Assembly (NCBI GenBank): GCA_963974345.1
Contig: CAXBBW010000001.1
Location: forward strand, 1 to 64,000
Length of the DNA: 64,000 bases
Reading direction: 5' to 3'
From: RHLJ01 sp963974345
GTDB taxonomy: Bacteria; Bacteroidota; Rhodothermia; Balneolales; Balneolaceae
Below are positions 1-7,668 of this stretch, piece after piece. Numbering within the stretch: the first letter of the stretch is position 1; each line of letters begins with the position of its first letter. The translations under genes and the position numbers were made by a program. Below the pieces are notes generated by a model. The model made no database searches. It saw only the letters and a program-made list of their open reading frames with translations, and was not told the DNA's origin.

Positions 1-33
1 AATCTCACGTATTAATTCTGAAGTTTCTCTCAT
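1..33 (-). CDS. Start of a third cassette gene, cut by the window edge
   Basis: Reading the minus strand from 33, an ATG opens the frame MRETSELIREI and is still open at the window end. It begins 12 bp after the attC at 45-133, the normal place for the next cassette gene, and lies in the same orientation as the two complete cassettes. Eleven residues are too few to assign a function. Confidence 0.45.
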   Translation of the reverse strand, partial: MRETSELIREI

Positions 34-44
34 TTGATAAAGAG

Positions 45-133
45 CATAACGACCCTGCGTTTAAGCGGCGAGTCTGGTTTTAATTATTAAAGTTCCGAAC
101 CCTAACCGAGTCCGTTTGAAACGCTTGTTATAC
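45..133 (-). other. attC recombination site of an integron cassette (copy 1)
   Basis: On the minus strand this 89-bp site opens with ATAACAAGCG and closes with CGTTAT, giving complementary core ends (ATAAC/GTTAT). Inside these, GCGTTTCAAACGG can pair imperfectly with CCGCTTAAACGC, the two-box, bulged hairpin layout of attC sites. It directly follows the stop of the 97-residue gene and precedes the ATG of the next frame. It differs by one base from the site at 451-539 over the shared stretch. Near-identity of neighbouring attC sites is typical of chromosomal integrons. Confidence 0.85.
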
Positions 134-139
134 AACAAT

Positions 140-433
140 TTAAAATAATTCTAAAGAATATAAAGTGATAAAAATTAGCAATGTAATTTGGAAAAAGATT
201 GTAGACCAATATACCTTGGGTTTCTCTTCTCTGTGAGTAAGTCTAGCAAAATGGGTTAAGGGTGAATAACCTGTGACAAGTTGAATACCAATTAGAAATA
301 AAAACCCAATAAAAAGTGGTACATCACTTTCTAAGAATGATGAGATAAGTAGACTTGGAATTAGAACAGCAAAACCAATGATGTAAGAAGTCATGGTTAA
401 AAGCATTCTCCGATTTTCATCGATCACTTTCAT
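140..433 (-). CDS. Cassette-encoded small membrane protein, 97 aa
   Basis: I do not recognise a family. The protein has three likely membrane helices (about residues 13-33, 40-56 and 74-95) joined by short polar loops; the last loop is basic and acidic (THREEKPK). It starts with ATG about 20 bp inside its cassette and stops 7 bp before the attC at 45-133, so the cassette holds one gene filling nearly all its length. Small orphan membrane proteins are common integron cargo. There is no obvious promoter of its own, so it probably depends on a promoter upstream of the array. Confidence 0.7.
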   Translation of the reverse strand: MKVIDENRRMLLTMTSYIIGFAVLIPSLLISSFLESDVPLFIGFLFLIGIQLVTGYSPLTHFARLTHREEKPKVYWSTIFFQITLLIFITLYSLELF

Positions 434-450
434 TGATACTGCTTTTGTTG

Positions 451-539
451 TATAACGACCCTGCGTTTAAGCGGCGAGTCTAGTTTTAATTATTAAAGTT
501 CCGAACCCTAACCGAGTCCGTTTGAAACGCTTGTTATGT
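451..539 (-). other. attC recombination site of an integron cassette (copy 2)
   Basis: This is the second 89-bp attC, with the same ATAACAAGCG opening and CGTTAT closing core on the minus strand and the same internal bulged inverted repeat with an AT-rich apical part. The only internal difference seen from copy 1 is one base near the middle (G versus A in the GAGTCT-GTTTT stretch). The stop codon of the 110-residue gene lies inside its first core box, a tight packing often seen in cassettes. Confidence 0.85.
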
Positions 540-866
540 TTCTGTATTTGAGTAATCTAAGGCTTGTAGAAGCAATTTATTCATTTGCTTCACTTCTTCA
601 ATTGAAAAGTTTAAATCCATTGATTGCCAATGCATTTTTGATTTTGTCAGGTACTCAATTACGATTCTTTTTTCACTTTCATCTGTAGATTCTAAAACAT
701 GAACTTTAATTCTCTGTTTAAAGAATGCTTCAGAGTTTTCTTCAAAATCGTCAAAGGTTTTTTCAATTTCACCACCGCGAACTTGTGCCTTACCTTTTTT
801 TGTAAAGTTAGAATATAGAACCCAACCTATAAAAACTGAAAAGAGAATAAGAGGAAGCCAATCCAT
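534..866 (-). CDS. Cassette-encoded single-pass membrane protein, 110 aa
   Basis: I do not recognise a family. Residues 1-19 form one hydrophobic helix after a short start (MDWLPLILFSVFIGW), followed by a basic stop-transfer stretch and a soluble domain of about 85 residues with mixed beta/alpha pattern. The topology suggests an N-terminal membrane anchor with the rest in the cytoplasm. The TAA stop is embedded in the first core of the attC at 451-539. The upstream cassette boundary is a GTTATG core at 890-895, so the cassette is about 440 bp. Confidence 0.7.
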   Translation of the reverse strand: MDWLPLILFSVFIGWVLYSNFTKKGKAQVRGGEIEKTFDDFEENSEAFFKQRIKVHVLESTDESEKRIVIEYLTKSKMHWQSMDLNFSIEEVKQMNKLLLQALDYSNTET

Positions 867-889
867 TATTTTGATATTAGATTAAGAAA

Positions 890-942
890 CATAACATAAT
901 ATTATCCAAACGATGATTTTATCCGATTGTACGGATAAAATC
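890..942 (-). other. Cassette boundary core site with adjacent inverted repeat (possible attI or decayed attC)
   Basis: On the minus strand 895-890 reads GTTATG followed by TTTC, the same bases that flank the cassette junction core at attC copy 2, so this marks the 5' end of the first visible cassette. Immediately upstream is a perfect 11-bp inverted repeat, GATTTTATCCG (915-925) and CGGATAAAATC (932-942), around a 6-base loop. A third copy of CGGATAAAATC lies at 1017-1027. This could be an attI region, a decayed attC, or a regulator or integrase binding site; the sequence alone does not decide. Confidence 0.4.
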
Positions 943-2371
943 TTTGTGAACCTCTTAACAGTACTATAAAGATAGGTTTTTGGATGTTATCCGAACTAAT
1001 CGAAGCATTTCTTGTCCGGATAAAATCCAAGGTGGATTTGGGAGGACTTCCTCGTTTAGCGATACTAGAAAGTAATAAAACAATCATATAAACCAAACAC
1101 TAATAACTAAGTTATAGACTGTACTATCTTTAAAATAGGCATATTTGATCTAGTTAATTTCTCCCTAGATCTCCACGGCGTTTCGACCTTGCCTCTGAAT
1201 ATTGCATCAACACATACTTCATGATGCAAGCTTTCCTCATTGGTTGGATTTTGAGAAGGGTCTTAGGTTATGATTAAATCAGAGATTGTGGCCTCCTGTT
1301 TTTATGGACGGTAAACCGTCGGGTAGTTGTTTTATCTATTAATGCTTTGCACAGCTCAGAATGAGCCTTGTGTATGGCGGTGTATAACCTATTTTTGCAA
1401 AGTAGATTCACGCTTTATAAGTGGTTTTCCACCACATGTCAGTACTTCAGACTCGCCGATTGCTTGCATGATTAACAACCAAAGTAAAAGGAGTGAACTT
1501 TATTCTTCGAAGTGGTCGAGAGAAATTATCAGAGTATAGAAAAGGTATAGTATTGAGCTCAATCCCTAATACCAAATCTGACTTTATTACTATTTAAACC
1601 TAGATTTTAAGAAAGGGTAGTGGATTAGCAGAATTTAAATCAGATTATTTGATACTCTGAAATAGAAAACGTTAAGTCAAAATTATTCGAAATAAGGCAA
1701 TTCTGTGTAGCACTATCTAATTCTGACTTGAATTTAGTTTAGTAATTGGCTACTAACGAAATCAATTAATATAATTTTATATCTAAAGTGCGCTAAAACA
1801 GCCTTTAAATATCATTGAAGTCATATATTTGCAATACTCTAAATTTCGGATATGAATCCTTAGTACTGGAAAGTATAAGAAACCCCAATTCATCCTGAAC
1901 TTTTATAGACTTTGTATCCAAGGTGATATAGAAATGAATGTATTAAGCGGATACTTATTCTATAAAAATGGACTTTACAACTATTTGAAGTCAGATTTAG
2001 TATCCATGATTGGTGCGATGTTTTTAAAAGGATCCAGATTATCTAGAAAATGGTAACATTTTCTCACTTAATAACTATGGTAGCTTTTTAAATGAAATTT
2101 GTGGCTAGAAACTTATGATAATAAGTTTCTTACTATATAAATTTAGATTTTTAGAGGGTAGAAGGTGGTTTCGAAGAGTCTAAATAATACTTTTTGAGTT
2201 ATTTAAAGTATGAAATAGCGAAATATTTATAAATAGCATCAATTCAGTTTTATAGAGTTTTATAGAGTTTTATAGAGTTTTATAGAGTTTTATAGAGTTT
2301 TATGGAGTACGTTTCAATACGCCTATTTCCGAATATGTTTACTAAGGGTGTTCAAATAATGCCTTAATAAC
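896..2371. other. Gene-poor AT-rich stretch inside the island
   Basis: About 1.47 kb carries no frame that looks like a real gene. The open frames here are short, low in recognisable composition and lack ribosome binding sites. I looked for an integron integrase on the plus strand, where it would normally diverge from the cassettes, and saw no tyrosine-recombinase motifs. Visible items are the CGGATAAAATC repeats near the left end, a small GACGGT/ACCGTC palindrome at 1307-1320, an 11-base match to the attC interior near 1449, and the decamer tandem repeat at 2246-2305. It is probably decayed island DNA. Confidence 0.5.
2246..2305. repeat. Tandem repeat of a 10-bp unit, six copies
   Basis: The unit AGTTTTATAG occurs five times perfectly in a row, then once with one changed base (AGTTTTATGG). 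The period is close to one DNA helical turn. It lies 67 bp beyond the stop of the recombinase gene, within the island. Repeats of this kind can be arm-type binding sites for a recombinase or excisionase, or a simple slippage expansion. Confidence 0.9.
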
Positions 2372-3487
2372 TTATAACAGGTTAACTTGGTCTTTATAAG
2401 CCATTGTAGTGCTATGGTCGTAGTATCTCGAAGTCACCTCTGTGGACGAGTGTCCTAATATTTTACTTACTGCGTATATATTGCCATTTTTCTCTAGAAT
2501 ATGTGTTGCGAACGAATGTCTAAGACTATGAAAGGTCAATTCCTTTGGTAGGTCCAATTCTTGTTTTACAATACTAAGCCTGTCTTGAATTGATCTTGTC
2601 TTGTATTGTCCTGGTTCCTCTTCTTTCATTAATACAAAACAATCCTCAAAAGTCTTACCCTTATACCAATCAGGATTGTTTCTTATTCGCTTTCTCAATT
2701 CTAATCGTAAAATGTTAAGTATACTTAGCGCCTGATCACTTAGAGGGATAGTACGATCCTTGTTTGATTTGGTTATACGTGCTGGAATCATAATGGAAGC
2801 TTGGTTTAGGTCTATCATACTCCACTTAATGTGGGTAGCTTCCCCGATTCGCATTCCAGTTAAATAGGCTAATTGAAGAGCTAAGCCAAGCTTTGTACCT
2901 TCCGTTGCATTGAAAAGTTGTTCTAATTGACCTCTTTTGAATTCAGGACGTTTCCCTTTAACATCAAATAAAAAATCCTGTCCTCTGAATGGGCTTTTTA
3001 GCAAATAGTCGTTCTTTTCAGCCCAACCAAAGCCAGCTTTAATGGATCTCATTTCTATGTTGATGGTTGTTTTCTTGATTCCTTCGGCAAGGCGTTGGAG
3101 TTTATATTCCTGTATATCTGATCGTTTATATTCCCCAATGGCTCTATTACCACAGATTCGAAGGAAATTTCCTAAAGCATTTGAATAGATACGAAAACTA
3201 CTAACGGCTAGATTATGCTCTAGATGTTTAAAATATTTACTCTCTAGGAATTTAGAAAGTTGGAGGCGCTCTTCAAGTGGGATGGTAGCTTGATTGATTT
3301 CATCGACGAGCATAGTTACAGCCTTTTTATGAGCTTGATTTATGGCCTCTTTCTTTATTTTGGCTGAACAGGAAGGAGGGTAGGAAATTCCTGTAGACAG
3401 ATTTCTTGTTTTACCTTTTTGGTCGGTATAGCGTACATAGATAATATATTTTTTATTTCTTTTGAACGGATAAATTTTAAAGTTCAT
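2372..3487 (-). CDS. Phage-type tyrosine recombinase/integrase
   Basis: Site-specific recombinase predicted to integrate and excise the island. Order: N-terminal Arm-like region (MNFKIYPFKRNKKYIIYVRY), a SAM-like core-binding domain around residues 85-170, then the catalytic domain. Catalytic residues are visible: Arg in TGMRIGEA, the beta-turn Lys in ITKSNKDR, HSLRHSF for His and Arg, LGHSS for the second His, and the nucleophile Tyr in SRYYDH. I place the start at 3487 (371 aa); an in-frame ATG at 3532 would add 15 residues lacking the usual start of this family. It lacks the extra segment typical of integron integrases (IntI), so it should not move the cassettes. It reads away from the split tRNA-Leu, the usual layout for an integrase beside its attachment site. 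Confidence 0.9.
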   Translation of the reverse strand: MNFKIYPFKRNKKYIIYVRYTDQKGKTRNLSTGISYPPSCSAKIKKEAINQAHKKAVTMLVDEINQATIPLEERLQLSKFLESKYFKHLEHNLAVSSFRIYSNALGNFLRICGNRAIGEYKRSDIQEYKLQRLAEGIKKTTINIEMRSIKAGFGWAEKNDYLLKSPFRGQDFLFDVKGKRPEFKRGQLEQLFNATEGTKLGLALQLAYLTGMRIGEATHIKWSMIDLNQASIMIPARITKSNKDRTIPLSDQALSILNILRLELRKRIRNNPDWYKGKTFEDCFVLMKEEEPGQYKTRSIQDRLSIVKQELDLPKELTFHSLRHSFATHILEKNGNIYAVSKILGHSSTEVTSRYYDHSTTMAYKDQVNLL

Positions 3488-3540
3488 AATACTCACAGTT
3501 AGATTAAAATTAAATGTGAGGGTAAACTCCAAAATCCAGT

Positions 3541-3577
3541 AAAAAAGGTTCTCTCCAGATAAAATATTTATCTGGAG
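3541..3577 (-). terminator. Hairpin terminator between the tRNA-Leu remnant and the integrase gene
   Basis: On the minus strand CTCCAGATAAA and TTTATCTGGAG form a perfect 11-bp stem with a 3-base loop, followed after a short spacer by CCTTTTTT. It lies between the galE/tRNA side and the integrase start and would stop chromosomal transcription from entering the integrase gene. It could also be part of the recombination site. Confidence 0.55.
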
Positions 3578-3667
3578 AAGTACGATATAAACGAGTTATT
3601 TAGTAACTGCTCGGTAACTCATTTGGTAAAATAGGGGTTATAGACGCTTTAAATGAAGGTTCTCAAA

Positions 3668-3708
3668 GAGTTTGAGTCGCGCGCGTCTACCAGTTCCGCC
3701 ACCTTGGC
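3668..3708 (-). pseudogene. 5' half of tRNA-Leu (anticodon CAA), truncated at the anticodon loop
   Basis: The minus strand from 3708 reads GCCAAGGTGGCGGAACTGG, then TAGACGCGCGCGACTCAAAC: acceptor strand GCCAAGG, a leucine-type D arm with GG and GTAGAC, and an anticodon stem opening CGCGA before the loop CTCAAAC with anticodon CAA. After CTCAAACTC the tRNA pattern stops: the expected TCGCG stem strand is replaced by TTTGAG, and no variable arm, T arm or acceptor 3' strand follows. The break in the anticodon loop next to an integrase indicates an attachment site. The 3' half may lie at the island's other end, outside the window. Confidence 0.75.
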
Positions 3709-3765
3709 AAGTAGCTAAGATTTAAAGATAAGGGGAGATGGGACTAAATCACAAGAATGATTTGG

Positions 3766-4779
3766 TTATTTATAACCATTCGGATTATTCGACTGCCAGC
3801 GCCAGCCATCTTCGCACATTTCTTTAATTCCACGTTCTGCTATCCAGCCTAATTCCTTTTTTGCAAGAGTAGGTTCAGCATAACATGAGGCAATATCTCC
3901 AGGTCTTCGAGGACCAATTTTATATGCAACAGATTTTCCTGAAGCGTCTTCAAAAGCTTTGATCATTTCAAGTACACTCGAACCTTTTCCAGTTCCAAGA
4001 TTGTAAATCTTAACCCCACCAGTTGCACCATTAAGCTTTTCTATGGCTTTTAAATGACCCAGTGCCAAATCTACAACATGTATGTAATCTCGTACTCCCG
4101 TTCCATCAACCGTAGGATAGTCATCTCCAAAAACAGCAAGTTCCTTTAGTTTACCCACTGCAACTTGAGAAACATAGGGCATTAAATTGTTCGGGGTTCC
4201 ATTCGGATCCTCACCAATTAATCCAGATTTGTGAGCTCCTACTGGATTGAAATATCTTAGTAAAGTAATATTCCACGATTTGTCAGCAACATGCAGATCT
4301 TTAAGAATATATTCGATAAAAAGTTTTGTTCTTCCATAAGGATTGGTCGCAGAAAGAGGAAAATCTTCAGTAATTGGCACTGTGGCAGGATCTCCATAAA
4401 CGGTAGCAGAAGAGCTAAATACGAGTTTTTTAACTCCAAATTCTTTCATTACATCACAAAGTACCAAGGTACTATCTAGGTTATTTTGATAATACATTAT
4501 GGGTTTAGCTACCGATTCCCCCACAGCTTTAAATCCAGCAAAATGGATAACGGAATCTATGTCATGACTTTTGAAAATCTTCTCTAACTCTACTTTGTTT
4601 ATTAAGTCAACATTATAGAAATGAGGTGTTTTCCCAGTAATTTTTTGCACTCTTCGAAGCGATTCTTCACTACTGTTAGAGAGGTTATCAACAACAACAA
4701 CGTCTTGATTTGCATTTAAAAGTTCTAGAACGGTATGACTTCCAATATAGCCTGCGCCTCCTGTTACAAGTACTGACAT
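3766..4779 (-). CDS. galE: UDP-glucose 4-epimerase GalE
   Basis: Interconverts UDP-glucose and UDP-galactose, supplying galactose units for polysaccharide. This is a 337-residue extended SDR protein of normal family length. The NAD-binding GGAGYIGSH is at residues 7-15, the catalytic Ser lies in SSSATVYG, and the Tyr/Lys pair is in PYGRTK near residue 148. The sugar-binding NPVGAH and the RRPGD motif near the C-terminus are present. It is the last gene of a possible minus-strand run with the two-component genes, 69 bp after the 180-residue protein, and lies between that run and the split tRNA-Leu. Confidence 0.97.
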   Translation of the reverse strand: MSVLVTGGAGYIGSHTVLELLNANQDVVVVDNLSNSSEESLRRVQKITGKTPHFYNVDLINKVELEKIFKSHDIDSVIHFAGFKAVGESVAKPIMYYQNNLDSTLVLCDVMKEFGVKKLVFSSSATVYGDPATVPITEDFPLSATNPYGRTKLFIEYILKDLHVADKSWNITLLRYFNPVGAHKSGLIGEDPNGTPNNLMPYVSQVAVGKLKELAVFGDDYPTVDGTGVRDYIHVVDLALGHLKAIEKLNGATGGVKIYNLGTGKGSSVLEMIKAFEDASGKSVAYKIGPRRPGDIASCYAEPTLAKKELGWIAERGIKEMCEDGWRWQSNNPNGYK

Positions 4780-4848
4780 CTGAATTAGTTTAGTTCAATG
4801 ATTTTAGTCATCCAAACTAATGTTTATTGATCTAAAAACCTTCTCTAA

Positions 4849-5391
4849 TTAATTAATGATTTCAATCTTATTTCCCAATCCCAAACTTTCGAAGTATTTG
4901 ACCTGACTATTAAAAGAACTATAACTGGTAATCATCTTTGCTTTAAAGAAATCAGTTTCAATTAATAAAACAGTTTCTCTGATTGAATATTTAAAAAGGT
5001 TGTAAATGGATTTAAGAACTGATAGAAAAGTATTATCCAGAACTAGATTGAACTGAGAAATAATTTTAACCATCAATGGATTTCTAAAATCCCGTTCAAT
5101 CATAATTTTTGAGAGCGTTATTTTCTTGATAGAATTTTTTGAGATAAGAATTCCATTCTGATAATTACTTTTGGTGAGAAAAAGCATCAAACCTTTTTCA
5201 TAGCGTTGATAGATTGCCTTCATTTCTTCACGTTTAAGAGGAAGAGGGGCTCCATTCAAATCGATAATCTCCTTTACGAAATAGATGGTTGAACCCGTTG
5301 CAGTAAAAAATTTACCAGGTTCTTTGTAAGGATATCCAATTACTGATCGAATGATATCCTGATCATCCAGTTCACTTTCTTTTAAAATCAT
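4849..5391 (-). CDS. Conserved-looking protein of unknown function, 180 aa
   Basis: I do not recognise a family. It is a soluble mixed alpha/beta protein without signal peptide or membrane helix, rich in Ile, Lys, Phe and Ser. It begins 11 bp after the stop of the sensor kinase gene in the same direction, so it is probably co-transcribed with the yciA-like-hpt-regulator-kinase run. The context suggests a signalling output or accessory role for that two-component system, but nothing in the sequence proves this. Confidence 0.75.
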   Translation of the reverse strand: MILKESELDDQDIIRSVIGYPYKEPGKFFTATGSTIYFVKEIIDLNGAPLPLKREEMKAIYQRYEKGLMLFLTKSNYQNGILISKNSIKKITLSKIMIERDFRNPLMVKIISQFNLVLDNTFLSVLKSIYNLFKYSIRETVLLIETDFFKAKMITSYSSFNSQVKYFESLGLGNKIEIIN

Positions 5392-5402
5392 AATTACACA
5401 GT

Positions 5403-6878
5403 TTAGTCTGTGTATGGTAATAGACTAAAGCTAAAAGTCGTTCCTTTATTGAGTACACTTTTTACTGAAAGTTCAGACCCATGTAATTCTAATATTTTTT
5501 GTGCAATCGATAATCCAAGACCTACCCCAGAATCACCAGTTCTACTTGGATCAGTTTGATAAAATCTATCAAAAATTCTAGCTATTTGATCTTGTGGAAT
5601 TCCAACTCCAGTATCTGATATTTCTACACTTACCCGGTTACCCGCATTTGCAGGGATAATATAGACTTCACCATTGTAGGGAGTGTTTTTTATAGCATTG
5701 TCAATCAAGTTTGAGATAGCTCTTTCCATGAGTGCAATATCTGCATTTACAAGATTTAAGGGCTCGTTAGGAAGAATTGCTTTCAACGTAATTTTCTTTT
5801 CTAATGCTTGTGGTTGAAATTGAGCTACCAAATCTTGAGCAAGTTCTGCAATAGAAACCGGTTCAAGCTCAGGTTGTACGTTCTTGGCATCAAGCTTTGA
5901 AAGCTCAAATAATTCCGCTATCAAGTTACCTAGTTTACGAGTATTTCTTAAAACGATATCGTAATAGTGATTTCGATCTTTAGAAGAAAGAGTTTTATCT
6001 TTTAGCTGAATAGTTTCAAGATATCCTTGAATGGATGCAAGTGGACTTCTAAGATCGTGTGAGACATTGGCAATAAGTTCGCGTCTAAGTTTATCAACTT
6101 GTTTGATTTCCTCCATGTTTGCTACCAACGTATCTGCCATTTGATTAAAAGAGGAGCCGAGTACTCCAATTTCATCCTTGGAATGAACTTGAACACGTTC
6201 TTCAAGTTGACCATGTTCAAAAGCCATAACTGTATTAGTCATTTCTCGCAAACGATAAGTAAGCCATCGAAATATTAAAAGCCCTAAAAGTATAGTTCCA
6301 ACTATAATAATCCCAAGACCTAACATAGTATTTTTTATGATATAACTTTCGGCCAGCATTCCTGCAGTTTCATCATAAAGTTTACCACCCAGAATCACAT
6401 ATAAATAACATCCTTGCTCTCCCATAATGGAAACATTTGCCACAGAAAATGGTTTAAGTGAGGTTCCTTGTAGTGGATCTTGACCAAGAATTGGAAGTTC
6501 ATCACCAGCTAAAAATTGAGTTAAAGGTTGAGTATCGATATAATTAAATTCAAGACTCGAGCTATTTTCCTCACCAAGAAAAACTCCTTTAATCATTCCG
6601 TCCGAAGAGACTAAGTAGATATCAACTTGTGGATTAATACCTTTAAGGTATGCTATTTCTTTTTGGATACTATCTGCTTCAATAGCTTCATTAAGATAAG
6701 GCTGGATTTGCATCGCCATTTCAAAAGCAAGATCTCTATTCACTTTCTGATTTGTTTCTTCAACAAACATTAAAGACGATTTCATACTTAGATAGGCAAG
6801 AGTGCCTCCTAAAAATAAAATAAGAACAAGAAATACTAGGGAGAGTTTACCGTAAAAGCTTTGAGTGAATATATTCAT
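5403..6878 (-). CDS. Membrane sensor histidine kinase (HAMP-HisKA-HATPase)
   Basis: Sensor of an OmpR-type two-component pair. Order: membrane helix about 8-30, a periplasmic sensing region to about 183, a second helix to about 205, a HAMP linker to about 258, then HisKA with the phospho-accepting His near residue 274 in NVSHDLRSPLASIQGY, and a HATPase domain with N box NLIDNAIKNT, G1 DTGVGIP and G2 GVGLGLS. I use the ATG at 6878, two bases after the regulator stop, rather than the TTG at 6884 that would overlap it. Length 491 aa is normal. The signal sensed is not apparent. Confidence 0.95.
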   Translation of the reverse strand: MNIFTQSFYGKLSLVFLVLILFLGGTLAYLSMKSSLMFVEETNQKVNRDLAFEMAMQIQPYLNEAIEADSIQKEIAYLKGINPQVDIYLVSSDGMIKGVFLGEENSSSLEFNYIDTQPLTQFLAGDELPILGQDPLQGTSLKPFSVANVSIMGEQGCYLYVILGGKLYDETAGMLAESYIIKNTMLGLGIIIVGTILLGLLIFRWLTYRLREMTNTVMAFEHGQLEERVQVHSKDEIGVLGSSFNQMADTLVANMEEIKQVDKLRRELIANVSHDLRSPLASIQGYLETIQLKDKTLSSKDRNHYYDIVLRNTRKLGNLIAELFELSKLDAKNVQPELEPVSIAELAQDLVAQFQPQALEKKITLKAILPNEPLNLVNADIALMERAISNLIDNAIKNTPYNGEVYIIPANAGNRVSVEISDTGVGIPQDQIARIFDRFYQTDPSRTGDSGVGLGLSIAQKILELHGSELSVKSVLNKGTTFSFSLLPYTD

Positions 6879-6880
6879 AA

Positions 6881-7597
6881 TCAAATTTCTTCAAGTTCAG
6901 TAAATCGGTAGCCAACACCCCATACCGTTTTAATAAAAACAGGGTTTGCTGCATCTTTTTCAATTTTACTTCTAAGTCGGTTTATATGAGAGTTTACGGT
7001 ATGTGAATAACCACTATATTGATATCCCCATACGATATCTAACAGATCTTGTCGACTGTATGCTCGACCTGGATTACTGGCAAAAAGCATTAATAAGTCA
7101 AATTCCTTAGATGTAAGCTCCAGTTGTTCTTTCTCAATTTCAATAACTCTTTTATTTGGATAAATTGATAATTCTCCGAAGCTAATATGATCTTTAACAG
7201 AATCTTCTTCAGTTTGACTTGCTTTTGAACGTCGTAACAATGCTTTTACTCGTGCAGAAAGCTCTCGAATGCTAAATGGTTTGGTTAGGTAATCATCTGC
7301 TCCAAATTCCAATCCCATTATCTTATCTATTTCTTCAGCTTTTGCAGTAAGCATTAGGATTGGAGTTCTTGAATCTTCTTCACGAATAGCTTTACAAATA
7401 TCAAATCCATTCATACCTGGAAGCATTACATCTAAAATGATAAGAGAGTAGGAGGTTGATCGAGCTTTTTTTAGCGATTCTGAACCATTGTAGCTTTGCT
7501 CAACAGAAAAGTTAAGATCGGTAAGTTGGATTTTGATTAATTCAGATAAATCTGAATCATCTTCAACGATAAGAATGGGGTTATTCGGAGCTTTCAT
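6881..7597 (-). CDS. OmpR/PhoB-family response regulator
   Basis: DNA-binding partner of the adjacent kinase. The receiver domain has the acidic pair VEDD, the phospho-acceptor Asp near residue 53 in ILDVMLPGMNG, the switch Thr in LMLTAKAEE and the Lys in LTKPFS. The winged-helix output domain (about 135-238) has the ELTSKEFDLL and GVGYRF signatures. The ATG at 7597 (238 aa) is preferred to an in-frame TTG six bases upstream. Its stop sits just before the kinase start, so translation is probably coupled. Confidence 0.95.
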   Translation of the reverse strand: MKAPNNPILIVEDDSDLSELIKIQLTDLNFSVEQSYNGSESLKKARSTSYSLIILDVMLPGMNGFDICKAIREEDSRTPILMLTAKAEEIDKIMGLEFGADDYLTKPFSIRELSARVKALLRRSKASQTEEDSVKDHISFGELSIYPNKRVIEIEKEQLELTSKEFDLLMLFASNPGRAYSRQDLLDIVWGYQYSGYSHTVNSHINRLRSKIEKDAANPVFIKTVWGVGYRFTELEEI

Positions 7598-7668
7598 AGA
7601 CAAAATTTTAAGCTCGATAAATAAGAACCTAACTAAATTAATGTATCACAGAAAAATAACATTTAATC

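Larger units (their letters stand above)
1..3667. mobile_element. Genomic island with integron-like cassettes and a tyrosine recombinase, inserted in tRNA-Leu
   Basis: The right boundary is the anticodon loop of a truncated tRNA-Leu(CAA) gene at 3668-3708. A phage-type tyrosine recombinase gene starts about 180 bp inside it. Further in are a 10-bp tandem repeat, a gene-poor AT-rich stretch and three gene cassettes with attC sites. Integration of tyrosine-recombinase elements in tRNA genes is well known; that this whole stretch is one element is inference, because the left boundary lies outside the window. The cassettes may be an independent integron array that happens to lie within or next to the element. 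Confidence 0.6.

Noticed and set aside
902..1096. Minus-strand open frame of 64 codons next to the cassettes
   Set aside because: It runs through the inverted repeats and shows no protein-like pattern.
1327..1539. Plus-strand open frame of 70 codons in the island
   Set aside because: Cys-rich, patternless translation, no ribosome site and no family signal; likely chance.
2246..2305. Tandem repeat as a CRISPR array
   Set aside because: Units are only 10 bp, directly abutting, with no spacers and no cas genes nearby.
2372..3487. Recombinase as the integron integrase IntI
   Set aside because: It lacks the extra IntI-specific segment before the HxxR box and has the layout of phage/island integrases beside a tRNA; its position beside the split tRNA explains it better.
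3640..3708. A complete tRNA-Leu
   Set aside because: After the anticodon loop there is no matching anticodon strand, variable arm, T arm or acceptor end in the following sequence.
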